DNA of 64,000 nt from Pseudomonas frederiksbergensis (GTDB lineage: Bacteria; Pseudomonadota; Gammaproteobacteria; Pseudomonadales; Pseudomonadaceae), in contig NZ_CP142104.1 of the NCBI RefSeq assembly GCF_035751725.1, positions 2,108,001-2,172,000 of the forward strand, given 5' to 3'. The position numbers and the translations under genes are program-made. The first letter of the stretch is position 1; each line of letters begins with the position of its first letter. A model generated the notes under the pieces. That model had not been told where the DNA came from. It did no database searches and saw only the letters and a program-made list of their open reading frames with translations. Positions 56,692 through 64,000 of the stretch are shown piece by piece.

Positions 56692-57945
56692 TCATCCATG
56701 GAACATCCACTCAACCTTTTCCGGGCCAACCGTCACCCGATCCGGGAGCAGGAAACGGCTCTCCCACTTGCGTACGTTTAGCATTGGCAGTATCTCGCCC
56801 TGTTCGAAGCGGCGGATGACGTCGTACGCGCCGGCGATCCAGTAGCCGGTATGCGGGCAGGCCTGGCCGCTGTGGCAGGTCGGTGCGGGTTGGGGGATCG
56901 TGATGAACGCAGGTGAGCGGGGCGTGGGCCTGCCGGTGGCGGGTTCGAGACCTTTGGCCTCGGCCAGCTCGCGGATCAGTGCCTCGCTGGGTTTCTGCGG
57001 CGGGACATTGGCCAGGCGGGCTTCGAGCCATTGGAGTTTGCCGTCCCACTCGGGCAGTTCGGCGGGTGGCAAGGGGAGAATTTCGTTGATTTCGGGAACG
57101 GTGGGGTTGGCGTAGGAGTAGTTCGCTAGCAGGCTCCAGATTTTTTCATAGCGCTCTGCACGTTCGAGGTCTTCTTGTTGGCCGAGGTAGTACAGCTTAT
57201 CGGTAATGGGATGGGCCCTAAATGCTTCTTCCAACCAACCGGCCGAGGATTCATCTCCCGCAGCCACCCCTAATTGGAATGCCTCAATCGCTTCTTGGTA
57301 CTGTCCCTTTCCTTGAAGATTGATACCAAGAGCGACGGCGGCCTTGCCATGACCCTGTTCGGCCGCGCAACGGCGCATCTGCCGGGCAACGTCCGGCGCA
57401 ATGTCGCTGGGTGCCAACTTGTCGCCAACAAGATACTGAGCCTGGGCGTTGCCCTCATCGGCTGCTTTGCGGAAGTAACGTAAGGACATGTCATTGTCTT
57501 TATGCAGGCCCGCCGAGCCTTGTTGCAGGAAGATTCCGACGAAGTAGTAACCCGTCGCCACGCCTGCATCGATTAATTGTTGGCTCATACGCAAATGCTG
57601 GGCGCCCCTGAGCTCGAAACGACCGCGCATGGCACCGTTCTGCAGATTGATATTGGCCTTGTAATGTCCGTTCTCGGCGGCGATGCGATACAGCCGCTCA
57701 ATCTCTAGGTCAACGGTTTTGTCCTGCTTGAGCTGGTTGTTCTTTTGCAACCAACGCGCGTACTGAAACAGCGCATCACTCTCGGCGGACGGTGCCGGGA
57801 TCGTTTCGTGTTTGCAGGTGAAGGCCAGCTTGGCCTTGATCTCGGTTAGAGGTTTCACGGAAGGGTCCTTCTTCGGGAAATTAAAAGTGCCACTGTTGCC
57901 GCAAGCGGCCAGCAGCAGGCAAGACAGCAGGAGGATTCGATGCAT
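56692..57945 (-). CDS. Sel1-repeat lipoprotein, Tli5-like immunity protein
   Basis: A 417-residue periplasmic lipoprotein with lipobox LLAAC (Cys15). The middle (about 85-300) holds Sel1-type repeats, seen in ALFQYARWLQKN, ERLYRIAAENGHYKANINL, RYFRKAADEGNAQAQYLVGDKL and RQMRRCAAEQGHGKAAVALGIN. In P. aeruginosa, Tli5 proteins of this type bind and neutralise Tle5 phospholipase D effectors in the periplasm. It starts inside the effector stop (ATGA overlap), the classic arrangement of an effector-immunity pair. Unusually long C-terminus after the repeats (about 300-417), with CHSGQACPHTGYW. Confidence 0.85.
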   Translation of the reverse strand: MHRILLLSCLLLAACGNSGTFNFPKKDPSVKPLTEIKAKLAFTCKHETIPAPSAESDALFQYARWLQKNNQLKQDKTVDLEIERLYRIAAENGHYKANINLQNGAMRGRFELRGAQHLRMSQQLIDAGVATGYYFVGIFLQQGSAGLHKDNDMSLRYFRKAADEGNAQAQYLVGDKLAPSDIAPDVARQMRRCAAEQGHGKAAVALGINLQGKGQYQEAIEAFQLGVAAGDESSAGWLEEAFRAHPITDKLYYLGQQEDLERAERYEKIWSLLANYSYANPTVPEINEILPLPPAELPEWDGKLQWLEARLANVPPQKPSEALIRELAEAKGLEPATGRPTPRSPAFITIPQPAPTCHSGQACPHTGYWIAGAYDVIRRFEQGEILPMLNVRKWESRFLLPDRVTVGPEKVEWMFHG

Positions 57946-59759
57946 CAGTCGAGGTCCTTCAGGACGGCTTTGTCGTAATAAAACTCGACAAGTGAAGCCT
58001 CGGGCACCCCATTTTCTTTATCAGCCTGGCGGTCTTTGTTCTTGTTGATAATCTCCTGCCAAGCCTTAAATGCCTTTTTTGGATCATCCTGCGACCCCTT
58101 CTCACCCGTATGCAGATCCCACAATCGCCGCCGCAACGCCTGGGTCACGCTCATCCACTCATGGGCAATGTTCAGCTCGCTGTCCACCTGCATGCTCCGA
58201 GTGTTGATGTTGGCCGAGCCATGGGTGGTGAATACGTCGTTGATGATCATCAGCTTGGAGTGGATGTACACCGGCATCCAGGGTTTGCCCGCCGGTGAAT
58301 CGGGGGCGACCAGCGAGCAGATGTGAACCTTCAGGCCAGGTATTTCCTCGGGCAGGACGGTGCTGTCCATGATCTCTTGTGTCTGCCGGTCAAGCTCGGC
58401 CTGCCATTGGGCCAGCTCCCTTTGGCCCTCCCGGTCGCGCGGTTCCGGGCGCGGCCTGGGCGGGGCTTTCTGTTGCATTTTTTGAACGCGCCGCAGTTTG
58501 GTAACGCCGGGGATGGTGTTGGCGCGCCCGAGGCTTTCGAGCATGCGCTGGGTGTTCACGGTGCCGGCGCCGATGCCATCGTCGGTGGCGTTGGTGACCA
58601 CGAACAGGTGCAACGCGCCGTGCAGGCCGGGATCGCGCCCGCCCTGGGTCTGGGTGGCGGCGACCGACTTGATGAATTCGGCCAGCGGTGGCCAGCGGAA
58701 ATACTGGTTTTCGATGTAGATGAACTGGGTCGCGTTGTTGACGGCTTGCATGTAGAGCCGCTCGATGTCGCGTTTGCCCGCCTGGGGTTGGGTGCGCAGG
58801 ATCTGCGCCATTTGCGGCATGCCGTGGGTGCGCAGTTGCGGCCCGACCTTCATGGATTGGCGCGAAGCGAGCAGGTCTTCGCCGGTTTCCTTGCGCCAGG
58901 CAGCGGCGAAGTTGTGGTGCAGGTGTTCCAGGATCGGCCCACTGAGCTGGCAGGAAATGTCCTGGCGCGGCGTATCGCCGCGCGGGCCACGGTTGGGGGC
59001 GGGTTTGCTGTCCTGGCTTCGGTTCAGTGCCGAATGGTTGTCCGTGTCCCAGTACTCGTCGAGCATGTTGTGGCCCATGATGAAACCGACCGCGCAGTCC
59101 GGTAACTCATAGTCGACCAGCACGCTTTTCTGGTGGTGGGTGGCCGTCCACCTCAGCGTTTGGCGCATCTTGGTACTGATTTCGCTGTCGAGGCTCGCGT
59201 ATTTCACCCAGTGGGCGATCTCGCCCCGTTCATCCAGGTTGAAGCCGCGACTGACAAACACCGGCAGTCCTCCGCTGGCGGCACGTTGCGCGGCCTCGTG
59301 GTCGGCGACTGCACAGGTCGCAAACCACTGGCGATCGAAGGCGTACTGCTCTTCGGTGGCGCGTTGCATCACCCGGTCCATGAGGCGGATCGAGCCTTTG
59401 CCGGGCAAATTGGCCTCACCGGCGAACCCGGCGGTATTGAACGGCATCTCCCACCCCAATATCCGCACCTCGACGCCTTCCCGCGCCTTGGCCATGAGCA
59501 GTTCGCCAATGCTCGGCGCCTTGCCGTCGCGGATGAAATACATCGACGGCTGGAAGCCCCAGCAGATGATGTCGATGCTCTTTTGGGCCTGGGCAATGGC
59601 CTTGTGCACGGCGGTGAACGTTTCCTCGCCATTGATCAGCGCTTGATAGCTGGCGATCACCGGATGATATTCAGTGAACTGGACGTACCACGGCAGGGAG
59701 CAGACGGCTTCGTTGGTGTACTTTAAGCAAATGGGCACCACGATCTCTGGCAAATTCAT
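57945..59759 (-). CDS. Phospholipase D type VI effector, Tle5-like
   Basis: A 604-residue phospholipase D. First HKD motif THHQKSVLVDYE (His209, Lys211, Asp216); the second is YIHSKLMIINDVFTTHGSANINTRS, where Asn holds the usual Asp place and Asp follows it. Other PLD-fold landmarks: IDIICWGFQPSMYF, FIYIENQYFRWP and AHEWM. No signal peptide, as expected of T6SS cargo. PldB-like effectors act on phosphatidylethanolamine in target cells and also on host cells. The start overlaps the stop of a decayed upstream frame. Its last codons, LVEFYYDKA, are repeated at 56526 and 56616. Confidence 0.85.
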   Translation of the reverse strand: MNLPEIVVPICLKYTNEAVCSLPWYVQFTEYHPVIASYQALINGEETFTAVHKAIAQAQKSIDIICWGFQPSMYFIRDGKAPSIGELLMAKAREGVEVRILGWEMPFNTAGFAGEANLPGKGSIRLMDRVMQRATEEQYAFDRQWFATCAVADHEAAQRAASGGLPVFVSRGFNLDERGEIAHWVKYASLDSEISTKMRQTLRWTATHHQKSVLVDYELPDCAVGFIMGHNMLDEYWDTDNHSALNRSQDSKPAPNRGPRGDTPRQDISCQLSGPILEHLHHNFAAAWRKETGEDLLASRQSMKVGPQLRTHGMPQMAQILRTQPQAGKRDIERLYMQAVNNATQFIYIENQYFRWPPLAEFIKSVAATQTQGGRDPGLHGALHLFVVTNATDDGIGAGTVNTQRMLESLGRANTIPGVTKLRRVQKMQQKAPPRPRPEPRDREGQRELAQWQAELDRQTQEIMDSTVLPEEIPGLKVHICSLVAPDSPAGKPWMPVYIHSKLMIINDVFTTHGSANINTRSMQVDSELNIAHEWMSVTQALRRRLWDLHTGEKGSQDDPKKAFKAWQEIINKNKDRQADKENGVPEASLVEFYYDKAVLKDLD

Positions 59760-60188
59760 GGGGTGGTTTCTTCCTTGGCTGGGTCAGGGCCATCCATCAG
59801 GACGGCGTACAGTGCACGGGGATCCGTGTGCGTAGAGGGTGCGGTCAATTCGGCGTCGGTCTGTGTGCGGTGGTTATGCAAACCACGGTTGGCCAATTGC
59901 ACGTGGAGAAGGGTTTGAGTTGCGCACCGATGGCTGGGGGGCGATTCGCGGTGGTAAGGGTTGTTGGTCGGGGTGCCCAGGACGTTGCGGCGTTCGTTGC
60001 GGGCGATGACCGGGTCGCAGGGTGTGGCGGCTGTGGTCGAAGAAGTTCGGGAATGGGTTAGGCATGTCGAAGGTCGCCCTGGGTACCACGCTCATGGCGC
60101 GTGGCGTGTTGTCGAGGGGAACCAGAGTGGCGCAGGGCGAAGGGTAGATACCATAGGTAAACCGCCCGTTCTGAATATTCAGAAGCAT
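59756..60188 (-). pseudogene. Frameshifted gene ahead of the phospholipase effector
   Basis: On the minus strand one frame from the ATG at 60188 has coding-like codon use through SVVPRATFDMPNPFPNFFDH and HSRHTLRP, then decays into Pro/Arg-rich nonsense. The frame one base over takes up from about 60015 with CDPVIARNERRNVLGTPTNN and later RALYAVLMDGPDPAKEETTP, and ends in a TGA at 59758-59756 that overlaps the effector ATG as ATGA. A single extra base near 60010-60030 explains both. The encoded protein, about 140 residues, is not recognised. It may have been an adaptor or a VgrG-linked protein for the effector. Confidence 0.5.
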
Positions 60189-60235
60189 CCTATAAAGGGG
60201 CTTTCCTATTCCTTAGGAAGTTGCCTACAAGCAAA

Positions 60236-60271
60236 CAAAAAAAGCCCGTATCTCGCGATACGGGCTTTTTA
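60236..60271. terminator. Bidirectional terminator after nuoN
   Basis: Stem AAAGCCCGTATC (60241-60252) / GATACGGGCTTT (60257-60268), loop TCGC, with A tract on the left and T tract on the right. Ends the minus-strand nuo operon. Confidence 0.93.
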
Positions 60272-60292
60272 GAGGTGACGGCGTCCGGGCAA

Positions 60293-61756
60293 TCAGCCGG
60301 TCAACCCAGCCTGCTGAACCAAGGTCAGCAACGGCTGCGGGTACACACCGAGGAAGAATGCCAACACGGCGATGGCCAGCAGCATCACGCCGCCTGCCTT
60401 CTGTTCCCAGTGCAACTCGGCGTCGTGACGACGCAGGTTCGGTTCCATCAGGTACAGGGTGACCATGACGCGCAGGTAGTAGAACACGCCGATGGCACTG
60501 CCCAGTACCAGGGAGCCGACGAGCCACCATTGGTGGGCCTCGACGCCGGTGGCGATGATGTAGAACTTGCCGATGAAACCGGCGGTCAGCGGGATGCCGG
60601 CCAGGGACAGCATCATCACGGTCAGCACGGCGGTCAGGTACGGACGGCGCCAGAACAGGCCGCGGTATTCGTACAGGGCGTCGGCGTCGCGGCCGTTGTA
60701 CGGCGAGGACATCAGGGTGATCACGCCGAAGGCGCCGAGGCTGGTGATCACGTAGGTGACCAGGTATACGCCGATGGCTTCCACGGCCAGGCCCTTGCTG
60801 GCGATCAGGGCGATCAACAGGTAGCCGAAGTGGGCGATGGACGAGTAACCCAGCAGACGCTTGAGGTTGCTCTGGGTCAGCGCCAGCAGGTTACCGAACA
60901 GGATCGACGCGATGGCGATGATGGTCAGCACGTTGCTCAGTACGCCGCTGCTGGCCACTGGCGAGATCTGGAACAGCCGCACCATCACAGCGAACACCGC
61001 CACTTTCGATGCGGTGGCGAGGAACGCCGCCACGGGTGCCGGGGCGCCTTCGTAGACGTCCGGGGTCCAGAGGTGGAACGGTACCAGCGACAGCTTGAAC
61101 GCCAGGCCGATCAGCATCATGCCCAGGCCCAGTTGCGCGATCGGGCTAGGCAGGCCGGTGGCCGCCAGGGCCTGGCCGATGCCGACGAAGCTCAGGGTTC
61201 CGGCTTCGGCGTAAAGCAGGGCCATGCCGAACAACAGGAACGCGGAGCCGGCCGCCGACAGCACCATGTACTTGATGCCGGCTTCCAGGGAGCGCTTGTT
61301 GAAGAAGGCGTAGGCGACCAGGCCGTAGACCGGTACCGAGAGCAGTTCCAGGCCGATGAACAAGCTGGCCAGGTGCTGCGCACTGACCAGGACCAGGCCA
61401 CCGGCGGCAGCCATCAGGATCAGCAGGTACAGTTCTTCGCGGTTGCCCGGGTAGCCCGAACCGCCATCACCCAGGTAGGCGTGGGCGAGGGTGACGCAGG
61501 CGAGGGTGGCGACCAGGATCAACGCCATGTAGAGGCAGGCGAAGCTGTCGATCTGCACCAGCGGCGTGACCGCCAGCGGTGCGACTTTCAGGGCCGGCAA
61601 GATCGACAGCAAGGCCAGGTTCAGCCCCGCCACTGACAGCAGGAAGGTCTGCGAGTGATTGCGCCGCCAGGCGATCGCCAGCATCACCACGATGATCGTG
61701 GCGCTGGTGATCAACAGCGGCGCAAGCGCGATAAAGTGTTGAATCGTGAATTCCAT
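60293..61756 (-). CDS. nuoN: NADH-quinone oxidoreductase subunit N
   Basis: A 487-residue membrane subunit of complex I, one of three antiporter-like proton channels. Fourteen hydrophobic helices; conserved [15 protein letters not shown] and the channel Lys/His region [36 protein letters not shown]. The ATG at 61756 starts [16 protein letters not shown]. Last gene of the nuo operon, seven bases after nuoM. Confidence 0.97.
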   Translation of the reverse strand: MEFTIQHFIALAPLLITSATIIVVMLAIAWRRNHSQTFLLSVAGLNLALLSILPALKVAPLAVTPLVQIDSFACLYMALILVATLACVTLAHAYLGDGGSGYPGNREELYLLILMAAAGGLVLVSAQHLASLFIGLELLSVPVYGLVAYAFFNKRSLEAGIKYMVLSAAGSAFLLFGMALLYAEAGTLSFVGIGQALAATGLPSPIAQLGLGMMLIGLAFKLSLVPFHLWTPDVYEGAPAPVAAFLATASKVAVFAVMVRLFQISPVASSGVLSNVLTIIAIASILFGNLLALTQSNLKRLLGYSSIAHFGYLLIALIASKGLAVEAIGVYLVTYVITSLGAFGVITLMSSPYNGRDADALYEYRGLFWRRPYLTAVLTVMMLSLAGIPLTAGFIGKFYIIATGVEAHQWWLVGSLVLGSAIGVFYYLRVMVTLYLMEPNLRRHDAELHWEQKAGGVMLLAIAVLAFFLGVYPQPLLTLVQQAGLTG

Positions 61757-61763
61757 AGCGCTC

Positions 61764-63296
61764 TTACCGGGCCGAAGCGAGTTGAGAGAAGGCGGTGCCG
61801 AGCCACTGCTGCACGCCATGCATCGTGGCGGCGGAAGTGTCGAGGAACGGCTGCGGATAAACGCCGAGGTACACCAGCAGCACCGCAAGGCCAAGCACCA
61901 TGATCAGTTCGCGACCGTCCATGCCACGCAGCACTTCGTCCGACTTGGCCGGACCGAAGTAGGCGCGGTGGATCATGATCAGCGAGTAGACCGAACCGAA
62001 CACCAGGCCGGACGTGGCAATCGCGGTGATCCATGGGGCGCTGACGAACGAGCCGATCAGGATCAGGAACTCGCCGACGAAGTTGCCGGTACCCGGCAGG
62101 CCCAGGGAAGCGGCCGCGAAGAACAGGCTGATGGCCGGCAGGTAGGCGATGCGCGACCAGATGCCGCCCATTTCACGCATGTCCCGGGTGTGCAGGCGCT
62201 CGTACAGCTGACCGCTGAGGATAAACAGCGCCGCCGCCGAAAGACCGTGGGCCAGCATCTGGATCACCGCGCCTTGCAGGGCCAGTTGGCTGCCGGAGTA
62301 GATCCCGATCAGCACGAAGCCCATGTGCGAAACGCTGGAGAACGCGATCAGGCGCTTGATGTCGGTCTGGGCGAACGCCAGGAACGCACCATAGAAAATC
62401 CCGATCAGGCCCAGGGTCATGGCAATCGGCGCGAACTCGGCCGAGGCGTTCGGGAACAGCGGCAAGGCAAAGCGCAGCAGGCCATAGGCGGCTGTCTTCA
62501 ACAGGATACCCGCCAGATCCACGGAACCTGCGGTCGGCGCCTGGGCGTGGGCGTCCGGCAGCCAGGAGTGGAACGGCACCACCGGCAGCTTCACCGCGAA
62601 GGCGATGAAGAAGCCCAGCATCAGCACGTACTCGGTGGTACGGGACATCTGCACTTTCAACAGGTCGGCGTAGTTGAAGGTAATCACGCCGGTGTTGTTG
62701 AAGTTCACCAGGACCAGGCCAAGGATCGCCACCAACATGATCAGGCCGGAAGCCTGGGTGAAGATGAAGAACTTGGTCGCCGCGTAGATCCGGGTCTTCT
62801 TGCCGTCCGATGAGCTGTGACCCCAGAGCGCGATGAGGAAGTACATCGGCACCAGCATCATTTCCCAGAAGAAGAAGAACATGAACAGGTCCAGCGCCAG
62901 GAACACGCCGACGACACCGCCCAGGATCCACATCAGGTTCAGGTGGAAGAAACCGACGTGACGCTGGATCTCTTTCCAGGAGCAGAGTACCGAGAGGATA
63001 CCCAGCAGGCCGGTCAACAGGATCATCAGCAGCGACAGGCCGTCGAGGGCCAGGTGCACGCTGATGCCGAAGCGCTCGATCCAGATGTGCTTGAACTCAA
63101 GCGCCCAGGTCGGATCGGCGCCCGGGGCCGGTGCAAATGAATAGTCGCCGGTCGCCCACAGCCAGAGGCCGAGCGCGAGTTCCAGGGACATGGTCAGCAG
63201 CGCAATCCAACGCGGGAGGGTAGAGCTGGAACGCTCCGCCATCCAGCACAGCAGGCCGCCGATGAAGGGGATCAGGATTAGCCAGGGCAGAATCAT
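61764..63296 (-). CDS. nuoM: NADH-quinone oxidoreductase subunit M
   Basis: A 510-residue membrane antiporter-like subunit of complex I. Conserved [20 protein letters not shown] with the key Glu, and [43 protein letters not shown]. Normal length. It lies between nuoL and nuoN as in other bacteria. Confidence 0.97.
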   Translation of the reverse strand: MILPWLILIPFIGGLLCWMAERSSSTLPRWIALLTMSLELALGLWLWATGDYSFAPAPGADPTWALEFKHIWIERFGISVHLALDGLSLLMILLTGLLGILSVLCSWKEIQRHVGFFHLNLMWILGGVVGVFLALDLFMFFFFWEMMLVPMYFLIALWGHSSSDGKKTRIYAATKFFIFTQASGLIMLVAILGLVLVNFNNTGVITFNYADLLKVQMSRTTEYVLMLGFFIAFAVKLPVVPFHSWLPDAHAQAPTAGSVDLAGILLKTAAYGLLRFALPLFPNASAEFAPIAMTLGLIGIFYGAFLAFAQTDIKRLIAFSSVSHMGFVLIGIYSGSQLALQGAVIQMLAHGLSAAALFILSGQLYERLHTRDMREMGGIWSRIAYLPAISLFFAAASLGLPGTGNFVGEFLILIGSFVSAPWITAIATSGLVFGSVYSLIMIHRAYFGPAKSDEVLRGMDGRELIMVLGLAVLLVYLGVYPQPFLDTSAATMHGVQQWLGTAFSQLASAR

Positions 63297-63335
63297 GACG
63301 GGCTCGTTTCCTTTCGCAAGTTCGCAAGGTTCATA

Positions 63336-64000
63336 TCAGACCGCTACCAGCACGATGGCGCCGATAACCAGCACGGCGCCAGCCGCCATGGAAGCCGCAT
63401 ACCAACGCAGTTGACCGGTCTCGGTACGGCTCAGGGCAGTGTGGCCGCCCTTGGCCATGCGCGGGATCAGGCCAATGGTCTGGTCGAGCGGGTCTTTGCG
63501 CAGAATGTGGCTGATCGCAAGGTATGGCTTGACGAACAGTTTGTCGTAGATCCAATCGAAGCCCCAGGCAGCGAACCACCAGGCCGAAAGGAAACGCCCG
63601 ATGCCGCTGTTGGCGATTGCCGTGACGAAGCGACGCTTGCCCAGGAACAACAGGGCGGCCAGCAGGATACCCGCCAGGGCGATGGCGCCCGAGGCGATTT
63701 CCAGGCTGTGCTTGGCTTCGCCGCCGGCATGGCCGACGCTTTGCGGCAGCACATCGGCCAGCGGTGGAGTGATCATGGCGCCGACGAAGGTCGACAGCAC
63801 GATCAGCACCGACAGCGGCAGCCAATGGGCGATGCCGTGGCCGGCGTGGGCTTCGGTCTTGGCTTCACCGTGGAACGCGATGAAGATCAGGCGGAAGGTG
63901 TACAGCGAGGTCATGAACGCCCCCACCAGGCCTGCATAGAGCAGACCCTGGTTACCGCTGGCGAACGCTTCCCAAAGGATCTCGTCCTTGGAGTAGAAAC
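63336..64000 (-). CDS. nuoL: NADH-quinone oxidoreductase subunit L, 3' part
   Basis: The C-terminal about 221 residues of NuoL; the gene runs past the window edge. Visible: [49 protein letters not shown], a standard NuoL segment, followed by the long amphipathic helix region ([38 protein letters not shown]) that runs along the antiporter subunits. Stop 36 bases before nuoM. Confidence 0.95.
   Translation of the reverse strand, partial: FYSKDEILWEAFASGNQGLLYAGLVGAFMTSLYTFRLIFIAFHGEAKTEAHAGHGIAHWLPLSVLIVLSTFVGAMITPPLADVLPQSVGHAGGEAKHSLEIASGAIALAGILLAALLFLGKRRFVTAIANSGIGRFLSAWWFAAWGFDWIYDKLFVKPYLAISHILRKDPLDQTIGLIPRMAKGGHTALSRTETGQLRWYAASMAAGAVLVIGAIVLVAV

Overview
The window is a high-GC chromosomal segment from a Pseudomonas of the P. 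fluorescens group. Evidence: an RsmE-type CsrA, the gene order thrS-infC-rpmI-rplT-pheS-pheT-ihfA followed by a MerR-like gene and tRNA-Pro(GGG), DUF1654, many LysR/AraC regulators, an nuoL-M-N operon end, and recurrent hairpins built on TGTGGGAGC/GCTCCCACA typical of this group. No prophage, insertion sequence, transposase or CRISPR array was found.

Layout. 1-3.9 kb: rsmE, a SPOR-type lipoprotein, an exported endonuclease I with a DUF1654 gene, a periplasmic glutaminase/asparaginase and a coiled-coil protein. 4-11 kb: a ribose operon rbsB-A-C-R-K-D ending in an exported nucleoside hydrolase, with a perfect LacI-type operator ahead of rbsB; together they can free ribose from nucleosides outside the inner membrane, import it and phosphorylate it. 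11-13 kb: small conserved proteins and a cold-shock gene. 13.4-20.8 kb: the core translation block and tRNA-Pro. 21-30 kb: accessory metabolism and regulators (SDRs, DMT exporter, LysR, MarR, TetR, DKNYY protein) plus an unlisted 28-residue membrane peptide.

30-39 kb looks like a methylated-amine/betaine module: a TetR regulator coupled to a P5C-reductase-like gene, a DgcA-like flavin/Fe-S oxidoreductase, a betaine-type solute-binding protein, a dCache chemoreceptor and a GlxA-type AraC regulator. A GTACAT-based sequence is shared by the TetR promoter and the oxidoreductase promoter. 39-48 kb holds an MFS transporter, LysR, pirin, another AraC and two convergent, 3'-overlapping winged-helix/NTPase regulators. 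47.6-53.2 kb is a cluster of alpha/beta hydrolase, LysR, DoxX, monooxygenase-like membrane protein, amidohydrolase and YcaC-like hydrolase.

56-60 kb is the most unusual part: an orphan type VI secretion island with a phospholipase D effector (Tle5-like) and its Sel1-repeat lipoprotein immunity protein (Tli5-like). It is flanked by decayed genes that no single reading frame shows: a PAAR spike gene broken by a one-base frameshift, a frameshifted gene whose stop overlaps the effector start, and short copies of the effector 3' end. It is inserted between the terminator of the nuo operon (nuoL partial, nuoM, nuoN, 60.3-64 kb) and an FAD oxidoreductase gene.
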